Made by a program: the position numbers and the translations under genes. Of a stretch of 64,000 bases of DNA, positions 47,666-61,374 are shown piece after piece. The DNA is from Urechis unicinctus (Eukaryota > Annelida > Polychaeta > Xenopneusta > Urechidae). The DNA lies in assembly GCA_034190875.2 (NCBI GenBank), contig CM067356.1, positions 68,288,216 to 68,352,215 of the forward strand, read 5' to 3'. Position 1 is the first letter of the stretch. Each line of letters starts with the position of its first letter. The notes under the pieces are model-generated. The model saw only the letters and a program-made list of their open reading frames with translations, ran no database searches and had not been told where the DNA came from.

Positions 47666-47893
47666 GAGACCTCGAGTTTTAATCTGCTACGCGGTGCCAC
47701 GGAGCGATGCGGTCCCTCGCCCGCTTCCGATATTCTAATACACGCAGTTTACAGTAGAAGGTTGCGCAACATGGTTATTTTTGATTGAAACCTTTCAAGT
47801 TATGTCGTTGGTAACATTGGAATAAATCATTACTGATGGATAAGTACGGCTGTTTGACCTTACATCAATTTGAAATAGAGCTAAAGAAGCGAA

Positions 47894-48450
47894 ATGAGAT
47901 TTTTAGCGGGCAAAGAATTGAACCACCAGTTTGGAAGGATATGCAAAGCAACTATCAAAACAGACTTAGTCCGCCGTTTGGCAAAGTCGCTGACCCGCGT
48001 CAAACAGATTCGGGCCCAAGCAATCGACCACGGTATCGGTAATGTGCCCGAGGCTCTGAGGAATATGCAGAGTTGACTGGGACCAAAGTCAAGCCATGTG
48101 GGATTGTAGTGTCCCAAACACAACCCTATACCTCGAATGCTCACCAGACGGGGTTGTGTCTGATGACATGATTGTTGAGGTCAAGTGTCCCTACAGTACC
48201 AGGGACAAACCTCAGTGCCATACCTGGTCAATGAGAACAACCAGCTCACCCTTAAAGCCAACATGACTACTATTACCAAATTCAGTTGTTTTGCACGAAC
48301 AGTCAACTTCGTTATCTTGTGGTGTTTACCTCTCAGAGTATGGAGATTGTTCCAGTTAGCCGTGACGATGAGTTTATTACTACTAGGTGTTTTTCAGGGG
48401 CTATTTCCAAAATGTGTATTACATGTTAATGATATTCAAAAGTCTCGCTC
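47894..48450 (+). pseudogene. YqaJ-type exonuclease/recombinase fragment
   Basis: Frames here give FGRICKATIKTDL, AQAIDHGIGNVPEALR, then EEYAELTGTKVKPCGIVVS, YLECSPDGVVSDDMIVEVKC, and VPYLVNENNQLTLKANM, then MEIVPVSRDDEFITT. The SPDG...VEVKCP core carries the Asp-Glu-Lys metal-binding residues of the YqaJ/lambda-exonuclease fold. At least four frame changes are needed, so it cannot be translated as it stands. In the ISL2EU group such a protein accompanies the transposase; its role in movement is not settled. Confidence 0.78.
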
Positions 48451-48845
48451 TAGGGCGAGAAGCGTAGCGGAACCCCTGAAGTCTGGGACTAAGACTAAGT
48501 CTTCTGCACTGATTTCTTTTTTCTTTAAGGAATCATTTGTCAGCATATTGCATGTGGTATAATCTGTAATTAACTCTTGAAACTTGAAAAGTACAAAGTG
48601 TTTTAATTGAATTATAAACTCATTTGGGATTCCACAGTCACTTATTTAATTAAAGGGTCAAACGTGAATAGAGTGAAAAACAATTTTTTCTTTAACAGTA
48701 TTCACGTGTAGGGTTATTATGGATTACATTATAAGACACATGGTATAAAAAGACTACTACATATCACCTTTCATTGAGATTCATATAATATCACACCCTG
48801 AGTGAGATAGACTTAAAAACATACACAGTCACACTTCACAAAAAA

Positions 48846-49217
48846 CTAAACTTCACCTTGGGCAGTTGTAGGGACGATGCACTGCCGAAAGTTACATAAC
48901 ATATAACAAACAGAGGTTATGTCACAGGAAATTTGGACCTCACAGTGGATCATAGGTTCCACCAATATTTTGAAGGTTGTTCCCAATCCTATTATCCGCT
49001 CAATGTGCACATTCGTGCTGGAGATCTTCCGGTCTCTCTGCACCAGCTGATTCTTTGTTACTGAAAAAGATTGGTATATTTGCGGTGACATCATAGGGAG
49101 CAAATAAGTCCTCCATGACATAGCCATTACCGAGTCACCCTGGTCACACATTTCTAGTAGTTTGCTCCTTTCCATCACCTGCCTGTCACTGGTTGGGCCG
49201 CCATAAGAGGAAGACAC
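48846..49217 (-). pseudogene. DDE_Tnp_4-type transposase C-terminal fragment
   Basis: The minus frame contains SYGGPTSDRQVMERSKLL, KNQLVQRDRKISSTNVHIER and IIGLGTTFKIL. In related Harbinger/ISL2EU transposases the same region reads SYGGSTSD.Q and RRIAS.RVHVERVIG, whose Glu is the last catalytic residue (present here as HIERIIG). The N-terminal half with the first Asp and any DNA-binding domain is absent. It converges on the YqaJ fragment. Confidence 0.78.
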
Positions 49218-49604
49218 ATAGGATACAAGGCCTCTTGGTGTAGCACCCCACCACCTTCATTGTGTTAGTTGTACGTAGAAAAAGTCGCCTAGAAAACAAT
49301 ATACCTGGGCAGTTGTCCGTCAAGGCCGGTTCGTTTCACAGCGTTTCGGAGATGCTCGTCCGCTACACATTGCGCATTGACAGTGACAGCTTTACCCTAA
49401 ATTTCGTCACCATCAAATATCTCATGACCGCGTGGCGTAGAGCGCGAAATTTCATTTGTCGGAGTGAAGCAAAATGTAAATGAATCTCTTGTATTTACGC
49501 GTAAACTGTGAAGTAAGCGCATAAACTGATAACTTCCGGTCGAGCTTGGGACCGCATTGCTCTGTGCCGCCACCTCTCGGAGAAAACCGCAACGTGGTCT
49601 CCCA

Positions 49605-49860
49605 TTAAGCCGCCGACTGATAGTGATCATTAAAACCGACGACTGATATTGATACTTGAAGTGAAAGACTAATTTTGGCCAATTGATACAAAGCAATAGA
49701 GCCACTGACTGATATTGATCAATAGAACCGCCGGTTGATGCGCATCAATAGAACAAACCACTGATAATCATCAATTGAGCCGGCGACTGATATTGATAAA
49801 TGAAGCGGATGACTAATTTTGATCAAGCGTGGCCGATCAGTTGATCGGACTAATACTGAG
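49605..49860. repeat. About 30-bp degenerate tandem repeat, CCG.CGACTGATATTGATCAAT
   Basis: Seven or so units with (A/G)CC(G/A)(C/A)(C/T)GACTGATA.TGATCAAT occur here. Single units end the R1 repeats (for example 16985-17050), so this is likely an expanded R1 end. Confidence 0.75.
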
Positions 49861-49937
49861 CAATTGCTCCTGTTTGGCCAATTTGGGAGGGGTCGTTAAT
49901 CGGGAGGTGTTGTCATAACGGTTAGAATTAAGGCAGT

Positions 49938-50137
49938 TTAATTGGCTGGTGGTGACTTGCCCTTAGATACTATTTGCATTTTTATCTTTTTCAACATCAT
50001 CCACTTGTATGTCCTTTTTTTCAATTTATCTTAGAAGGTGGCTGCTTAATCAGGTCCAACTTATTTATTAATCTTTCTAGGCGCCATATAACACATACGT
50101 GTTGGTGTACCGTTAAACCCTATTCTCACTCACCCTC
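49938..50137 (+). mobile_element. 5'-truncated SINE copy
   Basis: It matches 29972-30145 from GGCTGGTGGTGACTTGCCC through GTGTTGGTGTACCGTTAAAC, with a 15-base extra piece before AATCTTTCTAGG. No target duplication is clear. Confidence 0.88.
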
Positions 50138-50545
50138 ATTACTATTAGGGCGGAAGAAAGAGGTCGGTTGGTTAATGGAATACATGAATGGTCATTTGAT
50201 GAGAATGTCAGGGGTGATGACCATGGATATCCTATACTGGTGCCGGGTCGAGTTTTGCGTATGGGGCTATCAACTAGTCTGAGTGGACAGCCTTCCTTTC
50301 TAGGTGTAACTATTGCTGTTAATCGTGCCCAACAAAGCAGCGATTATGTTACTTAACAAAAGAAACGATTATGTGACGTCCGAGTATTTACCACACCTCT
50401 CGAGTTAGCTGCAGGTGACCAAATCAGTCTCAGAACACGTGATAGTGCTTCCCAGGCATTAATGTCAGTGAGTGGTATCACTCCTAATTGAACTTGACAT
50501 TTAGACTTACGTTTAAAACATCAGTATGAAACAACAACCAACCAT
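50138..50545. other. Unrecognised short frame and spacer
   Basis: A plus-strand frame within 50150-50356 reads GDDHGYPILVPGRVLRMGLS among others and looks coding-like in composition, but I cannot assign it to a family. It may be a transposon remnant. Confidence 0.35.
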
Positions 50546-50547
50546 TC

Positions 50548-50830
50548 CGATACATACATACATACATACATACATACATACATACATACATACATACATA
50601 CATACATACATACATACATACATACATACATACGTACATACGCACATACATACAAACATACATACATACATGCATACATTCATACATACATACATACATA
50701 CATGCAAACATACATGCAAACATACATACATACATACATACATACATACATACATACATACATACATACATACTTACATACTTACATACTTACATACTTA
50801 CATACTTACATACTTACATACATGCATACT
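50548..50830. repeat. CATA microsatellite
   Basis: (CATA)n with CTTA and CAAA variants. It precedes an R1 copy, as the compound microsatellite does in blocks A and B. Confidence 0.97.
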
Positions 50831-50864
50831 AACATGCATTTTAACGTACTCACTTATATTTGGA

Positions 50865-51815
50865 TCTTTGGGGAAAACGACACCTATGTGTAATTGCCAT
50901 ATTTGCGTTAGGTTTAAAGCGCCATTGAGAAGTTGTGAATGCATTTTCTGTCCGCTTATCTTTCCATACTTGCTTTGCCATGCACACTTTGCCCTCGTTG
51001 ATATTATCACTACGTAGATTTGCGCCGAGCCCCTTTATCGATTCACACTACAGACGACATTTGTCATTTGTTATCTCGTCATGTTGTGGTTCTAGTAAAC
51101 GGTAGATTGCTTTGAAGGCTTTTGACCGTATCTCTTCGAGACAGTCATTCTCAACCGCATGTGTGCTTACATAAATCCCCTGCATATTAATCCCAAACAC
51201 CGTAATGTTTACTGGTATATATGCTAAGCTCTGTCATCCCTCCCCCTGCATATCTATACTAAGCACTGTCCTTTTCCCCGTCGCTTATGCTGAAAATCCT
51301 CGCGCTAATGAACCCATAACAGCACAGTGTCCAGATGATGTCGGGGCATGGAGCTCAAGGGATTAAACGCATGTCGTGGACAACCATCGTTTATAGTGAG
51401 TGCAAACCCTGCGAACATCGTGACAGTATGTACGAAATGCCCACGAGACAGCTATGAGAGCCTTTTGACGTGGATTAACAACATACTGCAAGTAACATTA
51501 TAAGCGTTTTGAAGTGAATTGAAATCTTTGAAGTCTGTGTTTGAACTGATGAATTCTAGCGATACCGACTGAGGTGCCATCTTATCATTCAAATTCATAA
51601 ACAGACTCAATATAAAAACAACATTGATGGCTTGAGGCGGATCTGAAGTACATATTGTATTGCTTTCTACGTAACATACAGCAGTATATAAACTAAATTA
51701 TGCAGTGTAAAAGATGAATGCTAACTATGTGGAGCACTAGATTAACCAGACCGCCGACTGAATCAATGAAGCAGCCGAATGATATTGGTCAATACTGTCG
51801 CCGACTGTCATCCGT
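50865..51815. repeat. Dispersed repeat R1, copy 3, extended
   Basis: It aligns with 9965-10930, from GGATC.TTGGGGAAAACG to the CGGCCGAATGATATTG-like end (GCAGCCGAATGATATTGG). It is more diverged than the A/B pair. Confidence 0.83.
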
Positions 51816-51943
51816 CGTGAACGCACCAAAACAACCAACGAAATAAAGTAAATAGACAAAGATGTAAGATTACTTAAATGCTCAGCCGCTTTCAATGCTG
51901 AGGTAGAGGTAAAGATATTTAATGATAACACCTTCCGTCTAAA

Positions 51944-54900
51944 ATACACTAACACTTGACGTGCAAGCACAGACCCGCACGGATATACGCCCAACGAGTC
52001 ATGCCCGTATACTAAAGTTCATGCGCAGAAGGTTGTGCCATCCTAACTGTACATTAAATTAGAGTAACGTACGTGCAAAAAAGCAAAAAGCGACTTTCTT
52101 GGTACAACGAGGGATGTCATGAGTTTTCATTCGACTGTGCCTTTACCGCCGGCGCTCACGTCCTGGTCTACATCATAACACGCTATTCGGTGGAATCCAG
52201 GATTCGGCGGGTAAGATCAATCTTGATTTCCACAACGCAAGCTTTTCGAGTAAAATAACGTATCAGGTTTCCTAGGATTCCATTTCGTTCAATTTATCAT
52301 TTTCGGTGGCTTCCTTTATTTCTGCAGTAGATTGTCATATTACCATTCATTCTATCCAACGTCTACATATGTCCTCAGCAGCAGCCGCGAGTATGGTCGC
52401 CATAGGGTGTATAAAGCAGATTAAGAGAATGACATCTTGACGCATTATATTGCTTTAAACGTCGACAGCAATCAAATGCGCGGTTGGGACAGCACATTGT
52501 TTTCGAGACAGCATAGTGTTTTTTTTGCGGATACATATAGCTCAATTTATGTCTGAAATGCGAACTTTATGGCATTGCGTCGCAGCCATCGGAGAGAAGA
52601 ATGATGCTAAGATTGCAGAGATTCCATGAAGTTGTCGATGTAGCAGTAGTGAAAGAGAGCACAGTAACGCCTGTCATAGACGCAGGGTTATATTCTGTCA
52701 CTCGGTATTCCTACTGAACTAAACATTGCAACTGTTCAATGCATCAACGTATGCTGCCAAATAATTATACTCGAATAAAAGGGGCAAGAAATCTTCGCCG
52801 CCACCAGTATCAAGTTAACAATTCGATATTAGTGACTCACCTGCGAGCTTATTTACTTAATAAGTGGATGAGGGATGTCGTGCTGGAACATCTGACAAGT
52901 TGATCAGCATAACGAGAATTTGTGGCAGGCAGCTTCGTTCTCCGTCCAACGCTGACGGTTCTACTAAGATCACAATCAGGACAAGATTATCATGAGGCCT
53001 TATTCCAGTATAACGAATCTCTCTGTATTGTTGACCATCGTAATTGCTTCGATGAGACAAAGTAACGACCACTATTGAATGCAGTATTCAGCATACTGGA
53101 CTGGCCAAGAGAGGCAATATTATTGAAACCTTGAACCGCCTAATGCAGAAAGTCATCGATATTCAAAGCTTAGCAGGTAAAATAACAAAACATAGATAAC
53201 TAATGACATCACTTTGCAATTGAATCGTGTTTTGCCAGACAACGATTGAACGTTAATTCGTGCACAGCACCAGCTTTTCTGCTTGTCAGAATAACCACAA
53301 TGTGATCATTCTCAGCTATACACCTTATGTTTAAACATTACAACGATAAGGAAACATTTTTCCGCTGCATAAGATACGAGCAGCACATGAATAGAAGATG
53401 ACAGATGCCACCAGCTATTCGACTCCTCCCGTTCGCTGATTTGTTGACGACCACCAATGGACAATCCATGACTAACGTTATGACCGATCATACAGTCATT
53501 GCCAACGCTATGATTAAACGCTGGACGAAAATGATGCAGACAACTTTGGTTACTTTTGCCGGTAAGCTAACGAACGTCAGTAGTGTGTTAGAGGCAATGA
53601 TGGCACGAAATCAGTTCGCACGAATAAAGTTGTGAGTTTCGTTATGCAACTTATTGAGTCAAGGTGTATATTAAGACTAGATGTAACTAAGAACAGGTTT
53701 ACTGTCATATATGAAACCGGTAGGCGCTTCGTAAGCCTTGGTGATGTGACAGACAGGCGTTTTGTAAGTTAGGGCGGTATGGCAGACGGGCGTTTGTAAG
53801 TCAAAATGCTATAACATATGTGTTTCTAAGTGGTGAAAATGCATAATCGGGTGTAAAGTCATCCAATGTGCTGAGACATGCCAAGGTAAGCATGCATCTT
53901 TGCTACTCAACTCCTATTCATGACCGAAAACTCTGTCTTTTATGAGCTATGCAAAATGTAGAATGGCGGTAATTGTTCATGATGGTTTCTAGCTCAAACT
54001 CATGCATCGATGGAGATGTGAGTGCATTGCATTTGATCAGGGGATAGGGCGTTAGGTATAAAGGAAGTGCAGATGTTGGTTCTTAATTGCGATGTAAATG
54101 GTAATATTGAACAATATTGTTCAAAAGTTATGATAAATAACATGCAACGTGTTATTCCATAAAATTTGCTATCAAAGCAAAATATAGCTGGGAAGTCACA
54201 TACAAATACAATGTGGTTATATTAGATTCACATTTACTAGTATGCACTACGAATTAAATTATATTCATATCGCTGTTTTCATTGTTGCATTGGTTGGGTG
54301 ATGTAGTTTGTAAATAACTCGAATGGACGTCTAATCGTTCGCTTAAATCATTATCACATCGTTAATATGCAACTTATTTGTGTATTTTTATCTTATGTAG
54401 GTCGTATTTGGGTATCTGCGATTTCTACTTGACGTTTAATTGCAACATTTGAATGCCTCAAAATATGCTTCAAAATAATTATTCAAACAATTTTTCATGT
54501 TAATAATTTAGTATAACTTACTCAATCTTTCAGCTAATTTACTCAATAAATGGGTGAGGTATGTCGCAATGGAACCCTTGAATAATTGATCAGCATAACG
54601 AGACATACGAATTTGGACGACTGTCTAATTGCGCCAAGTATTTATGTGTATTTTTGTTTTCTCTGCACAAGGTAAGGCAGAGATTAATTTGGTATCATAA
54701 GCATGTAAATTTACTGCAGCAAATAACTTTTCAAATTTTATGTTGTGATTATGTTTTGTTCCTTTGAAAAATAAACCCACTAAGGTAAAAGAGACATCTG
54801 ATGCTCTAATGGACAATATCTATATCAATGCTAATGAGGATTAAGATGCAAAACGATATATGCGGAATGACGCTTCATTGCCTAACCGATCACTACCGAC

Positions 54901-57900
54901 TTTATTTTATTCAATAACCAATTTCACGTGGCTCCTAATCAAGCAAATAACATTAAGAAGCCCCGTAGGATCTAGCCTGTATTCCCCCATATCTTGAGAA
55001 CAACATGTGTAAGCTCAATTTATATTTACATATTTTGTGCATTAAATTATAGACCAGCATTATGCAGCATGTCATAGGTATTTAAACCATTAATGTGCAC
55101 ACTAATTTTGTGCGAGCATCAATGTTGATTCATCATTTTTACCCCTCATTACAATTTGTGATGATATCAATATTACTTTAGACATAAAAATCCATGCTGT
55201 TGGCGTGTTTATGTAAGAATATTATTGTGAGGGAAGGTGAATGATTTATCAGATAGGACCTGCGTCACAACAAAGATCGTGAATAAAAAGGAAAACAATG
55301 TAACTGACTGGCAGACGCTATACCCTATATATCATCATAAACGGATTAAGTCTGTCGAATATTGCAGAGTTATATAATCCGTTTGGTGATGTCAATACAT
55401 ATTGAAGAACATCATCAAACGAATCAAGTGTTGTGATCGCGATAGAACACGTAATGAACAAGTGGCATATATACAAATGACCTCAATGAACATCTCCCTG
55501 TATTCGCTGTAGGTCCCATTGCAAAACATGTCAGCGAGTATGTGTGATTGGCACCGGAGCTTCAGTCTCAAGCAGGGGATGCTGTTACGATAGAAACCAA
55601 GTAAAGCTTGCACCAAATTCTTATCACATTTGCCGATACCTAAACTGAATCACGCCCAACTAAAATGTTTTAACCACAAAGATAACATATATAAAGAAAA
55701 TCCCTGGAATACTAAAAGCTTTCAAATGCTTGCAAAAGAGCACGTTACGCAAAAACCTTGAGACCAATATTAATGAGTAAGAACGCGATATATGTCACAA
55801 CTACATAATTACTACTTTAAAACAGGAGAATAATTCATATTTAAGCACAATGCGTTTAGAACAAATCTTGACGACTTGATGCGGAAAATCAAAATGATAG
55901 CAATTTACTGAGTATTTGATAACCGAAAAAGGAACAAGGTCGCAGAAAACGAGTGTTGTTTCTGATCAACGTTGATCCCAAACTTAAGTTAACTTAATAG
56001 TTTTGAGAATAGTGATCAAAAGTACCTGCTGCTTAATAAAGCACGAATAATCTTCCTATCAGGTTATCAGCTCTAATACAACGTGTAATATTAACCAAGC
56101 GTTTTGTGGAAAGCAATCTCTGTCCCTATTCAAATCTGCCTGTTCAACTTACCTTACCTGACTAAACCTTAGATCATACTTGCCATTCTGCCGAATTTAA
56201 GCATCAGGAAGTACTTGATATTCGTAAGATGTGTTGTAGTACATTAAGTGCCTCAGGAAACAGCACACTGAATTAACCTTTTTAATGATTGGCTGGTTTG
56301 GCCATTAGCATTTCATACTCGTCCCCTTACTAGGCTCAGGCTGATATAATGCAATGGTGCTCTTCCTTTCTTTATCTTTACGAAACTCTTTATTCTTCCA
56401 CATGGGAGATGATAAACGTCACCAGCTAATCTCGTTTTCATTGATTTTTCCCCAGCCGCTAACTTACCCAGGTCTCAACCTTATGACTTATCACACTACA
56501 GTCTTTAACCACGTTATGATGATATCTTGGACAATGATGATACTGACTTGCAGGCAGATGCACCTTGGAGGGCCATGGATGTTATGAGGCAGACGCTGCA
56601 GAAGCTGCTCGACAAGGGCCGGTTGGAGTTATGACGGAAGGAATAACAGTTTCACTTAACAGGGATGCTGCTTTCATCCGCGTCACCTTTCAGTCAGCTT
56701 TGCCGCTAAATTGTTCCCTGTCCCGTTGACGTTATGACGTTCAGCACTTCTTGGGCACAGAGAGAACAGAGCATTCACATCCCCATCATGGCATTCACAA
56801 TCATAACGGTCGTCCTTTCTTATTCAACTGGACCCTTTGTTTGACAATTTTAGAAGGCACGCAAGTTACTGAAAGTAATTGTTAAAGAGGGAATTAGTAA
56901 GGGTTATAATAAACATTAACTACAGTGCCTTGACATCAAAGTCATTCATGTAGCACCCAGGCTTAGCTTATTCTACGATCTGGACACCGCGGTCAAGTTG
57001 GGTCAATGCCGTAATGACATACTATGAACACACTCATGAAACTGGTACGTTACAATTCTATTTCGATGATAACGATAAACTAATGTCTTGATCCATTAAT
57101 GTGTTCTTAATGGTGTAACAGCGAGTTATGCTTTATTGTGACATACAGTATGCACACAGAGACCAAATATGAAACAACAGGACGCATTTACGAGGTCATA
57201 TACCCTTAAATCAGTGACATTTATGGTTCATTAGTCTTGCAATAGATCAAAACTGGTTCTGTGGATTTAAGTACTGTGTATATTCCTCCGATATTTCCAC
57301 CACATCAATATTCATCTCACCCTGACTCCATGTCTCCATTTCGGTTCAGCACTAAACATGTGCTCAACAAATTATCATTCCCGTCAAACGCGTTTTTCTC
57401 CGCAAATCACTATTGTCAAATTCATCAAATTTAGATGAGCCTTGTGAGAGCCTTGCTCTGTGGTCGTCTTCTAACTTCACTGAGTGTATCATTAGTTAAG
57501 CACGTCTCCTCCATAATCAATCGCCTCCTCTCGACTCCACTTTATCGATATTATACATCGCAGCACCCTTCACCTTTGTTGGCAACCACTTTGATATACA
57601 GCACTAGTTCTTCACATAATCCCCCATTCGTTATTTAGCCAGAGATGAGAATTGCTGCAAACATGTCAAAATTACAAGCAAAGAAAAAACAATCATATCA
57701 CATACAAGTAGATAGCAAAATTGCAGTTTTCAACATGGTTGTAGCAGCGGTAGCTCATCGTACCTATGTTGGCATTGTGTGAGGTTGTGGGTCTTCACAA
57801 AATGGGCAATTCATCGAAATTGGATGCGAAAAAAATGTCACAGAATGGTATTTCCAATAATTCACTTTCTCCGATTGGTCAATAGGGGTGAAGGTCACGG

Positions 57901-58837
57901 TATGGCGAAAGGGCCGATTGTGAAAAGCGTCTATTTTACCCTGGAGAAAACTTTCTGAAAAATTGTTGGCCCACAAAAACTGTTTTCCCAAAAGAACACA
58001 TTTAAATGTGAACTTTATATGTAATATCAACCTTGGGCAAGGCCAGGGCAGCTACTGGTTACCCCAGACTGCCTGATGACTTCATTGGACATATTATCAA
58101 CATTTAGGATGCCCAACAGAAGGAAGCATCATGTTAGATTAACAGCGATTAACCTTCAAAGATGTAATTGATAACAAATCCTGACAAAACTAACGTGACA
58201 AACGAACCTTATTGACAGATTTTCTCCATTTTTTAGTATTGATATCCCTACAATCGTCTTACTGCGATATTTTTAAGGTGCGTGAAATAAAAACCCGTGG
58301 AAGGCATTTGATTAGCCCTAGTATGCATCGTAGGTTAAAAAGGGGATGAAACCGGAAGAGGATGGAACCACGCCTGCTTAGTAACTTGATTGGGTCACCA
58401 CTCATTTGCATATTTTGTAAATAATGCTTCGGGGACGTTTTAAAACGTGCTGATATCGGTTATTTTTGTACAAGTTAGTCCTTGAATACTTTAGTTTTAG
58501 CAGCGGGGGAAATAGGCCACAGGTGAAGTATTGATCTTTAACAAGTGCATGTTTCAGCCACCTCACGTCGCTCTTTATCACGATCAGAACGAAACATTAC
58601 AACAATAAAAATATTTAGTGACAAACACATGAGAAGAGAACGCAGCCTCCGTGTCCGCATTTGGACGAATGGACACGAGCATGTTGTAGCCGTTTACATG
58701 GGATACAAAAGGGGCTTGTGATGACGTGTGCAACACCTCTACTGGCTTAATGGAGATATTTGGAGAAATCAAACACTTTCAACACTTTTCATTTGTTTAT
58801 ATTGTATACATAAAATCGAGAGCTAAATTACAACAAC
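51944..58837. other. Non-coding part of block B
   Basis: No gene is supported. Short frames correspond to those of block A or lie in the B-only blocks and have no known domain. Confidence 0.6.
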
Positions 58838-60257
58838 TTAATTATCAGGATGAATTGATATATTCAAGGTGTGCATCACTTTTCTTACTCGAGATTCCAA
58901 GAGTGGTTTGTACACCAAAATATTATCGTCCTGCTGTTGATGGCTTAGGTAATCAGTGCACGTTTTGTTACCGAATCCACATTTTCGATAGTGGTGAGAG
59001 AGAGCTAGTTTCGTGTCAACATCAATAGCGGGTCCGCTATTTAGAAAGCGAATATAACAGTAATGATTGAACACGGAAAAGCATCTTCGTGGGTTGATAA
59101 ATGATTTGGGTGCGAATCCTCTACTGCTAGGAGCTGCTCGCTTCCGGTATCGCATCGCACGGAGAAAGCTTGGCTGAGATGGGTCAGGCGAAATATCTCT
59201 GAAAAAGTAGGCGTTGCGTATGCTGTAAGAATGGTGAGGCTCAGACCTGTTTCTTTTCATATTGATCTCCGATAACAGTTCATGGTATGTGTTATGTGTT
59301 CGCGGTATGATTAGTTCATCAAAGTCGACCACAAGAACATACTTATATCGGTACATGTTCCTCATCATACAATCATTCAGCGATGCAGGGCTGCTCAGCT
59401 TCACAGCATGTATGCTGGAACCATTCACAGGTGGAGGCATTCGATGAACGCGTAAAATTCCAGCTTGTTGGTAGTAATCGAAAACAACTGACATATGCTC
59501 TATATTACCGTCATATATATTGAATTCTGTTACTCCCAACAATCTATTCATTTCGATCCATTCTATAAATTCTGTAGTTTGAATAGTCCCAAACGCAATG
59601 GCCACACATATCCCAAACTCATGCGGCCATTGTTCCTTTGGCATTGCTTGAACTGGGAGCAGAATGGTCGATGTGCCACAGCGCGTTGTTGATATCGACA
59701 CGAAGCTTGGAATTGGATCAAACGTCGGCAAGGGACATGTCAGCTGGTTCTGCCCCCAATGGATTTTATTCACATTTCCACCTCTTCCAGTTGTCGTTAT
59801 TTTGGCATCAACAATGTATGGGAACGAGACATTATTGTACCATACATGGCAGAAGAGTTCCTTTTGTTTCACATTTGTGACTGCCAAAATTTGAATAGAC
59901 GGGAAAGTTTTATCAACGAAGCGCTCATCGTAGAATGCGGAGAAAACTATCACTTCCCCCATTTCATCCTGTGTGTATTGCCATGCACCATTCCGTGTCA
60001 ACGCTTGACTTGGTCGGGCTATTGATTGATTACACCATAGACTAATGTCTGTCAGACGTGAAACATAATTGTTCTCACTTTCAGAAGTATTGATATCAGA
60101 TGCCATCGCAGAAGGCGGAACGCTGTATGTCAGGTTCTGTGCATTTTTGTTAACATGATCCACAGCTGAAGTTTGATGTAACTGTATATCGTTGATTCGA
60201 ACCAGTACCCTCATCGTGAGTCCGATGGTTACAGCCGCAGAAAATATGAGGATAGTC
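58838..60257 (-). CDS. GT92-family glycosyltransferase, intact coding exon
   Basis: From the ATG at 60214 it reads 458 codons to a TAA at 58838. Coding extends upstream to a CTTTCAG acceptor at about 60258-60264, which adds a hydrophobic segment (TILIFSAAVTIGLT) fit for a type II signal anchor; the first exon is not identified. A Ser/Thr/Asn-rich stem precedes the catalytic part, which has HWGQNQLTCPLP, EWIEMNRLLGVTEFNIY, SLNDCMMRNMYRYKY and VLVVDFDELIIP (around residue 290), followed by SFINPRRCFSVFNHYCYIRF. Cys residues are conserved among all copies. GT92 proteins add a sugar to glycans in the Golgi; the substrate is not predictable. It is the undamaged counterpart of 7359-8889 and may be the functional allele or paralogue. 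Confidence 0.9.
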
Positions 60258-60407
60258 CTGAAAGCGTTACAGTAATATTAGGTATTTGAGATATGTAGTA
60301 GTCTAGGGAAATCCATTTTATTGAATATTAATCAGAGGCAGGTAAACTTAATATTCATGACATAGCCACGGACTTCATATGCGCCCCAAAACAAACATCC
60401 ATACATA

Positions 60408-60955
60408 CTTACCCACGTACCTACCCACGTACCTACCCACCCCACCCCACCCACGTACCTACCCACCCACCCACCCACCCACGTACCTACCCACCCACCC
60501 ACCCACCCACCCACGTACCTACCCCCACCACCCACACCCACGTACCTACCCAGACACCCACCCACGTACCTACCCACCCCCACCCACGTACCTACCCACC
60601 CACGTATGTATGTATGTATGTATGTATGTATGTATGTATGTATGTATGTATGTATGTATGTATGTATGTATGTATGCATGTATGCATGTATGCAGTATGT
60701 TTGTATGTATGTATGTATGTATGTATGTATGTATGTATGTATGTATGTATGTATGTATATGCATGCATGCATGCATGTATGTATGTATGTATGTATGTAT
60801 GTATGTATGCATGCATGCATGTATGTATGTATGCATGTATGCATGTATGCATGTATGCATGTATGTATGTATGTATGTAATGCATGGCATGGCACGGCAC
60901 GGCACGGCACGGCACGGCACGGCACGGCACGGCACGACACGGCACGGCACGGCAC

Positions 60956-61011
<56 letters not shown>

Positions 61012-61012
61012 T
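60408..61012. repeat. Compound microsatellite, block B copy
   Basis: Same CCCA, GTAT, GGCAC, CAGA order as 9033-9936, about 300 bases shorter. Confidence 0.97.
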
Positions 61013-61374
61013 AAATGCATACATGCTAACGCACTCACTTATATTGGGATCCTTGGGGAAAACGCCACATACGTGTAATTGCCATACTTTATGTAGGTTC
61101 AAAACGCCTCGGAGATGTTGTGAATGAAGCTTGATTCCTTTTATCTTTCCACGCCTGCTTCGCCACGCACACTTTTCAAAACGCCTCTGAGATGTTGTGA
61201 ATGAATTTGTATTCCTTTTATCTTTCCTACATCCGCTTCGCCACGCCCACTTTCCTCACGTCTTATTACTTGCGACCAGGTTAACACCGCAAACATCTTG
61301 TCGATTTTCACTGTAGACGACATCAGTCATTTTTTTGGGTAGGCTTTTTACCGTATCTCCTTGAGACAATCATT

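Larger units (their letters stand above)
47666..49601. mobile_element. ISL2EU-like DNA transposon, internally decayed
   Basis: Inverted ends are 47666-47715 (from GAGACC to GGAGCGATGCGGTCCC) and 49548-49601 (from GGGACCGCATTGCTCT to GGTCTC). The outer six bases and an inner 16-base block match with one mismatch. Inside are convergent fragments of a YqaJ-type nuclease (plus) and a DDE transposase (minus). That pairing is known for the ISL2EU group. At 1.9 kb it is too short for complete copies of both. Confidence 0.75.

Noticed and set aside
50484..51017. Microsatellite-derived frames on both strands
   Set aside because: Same reason: (CATA)n translated.
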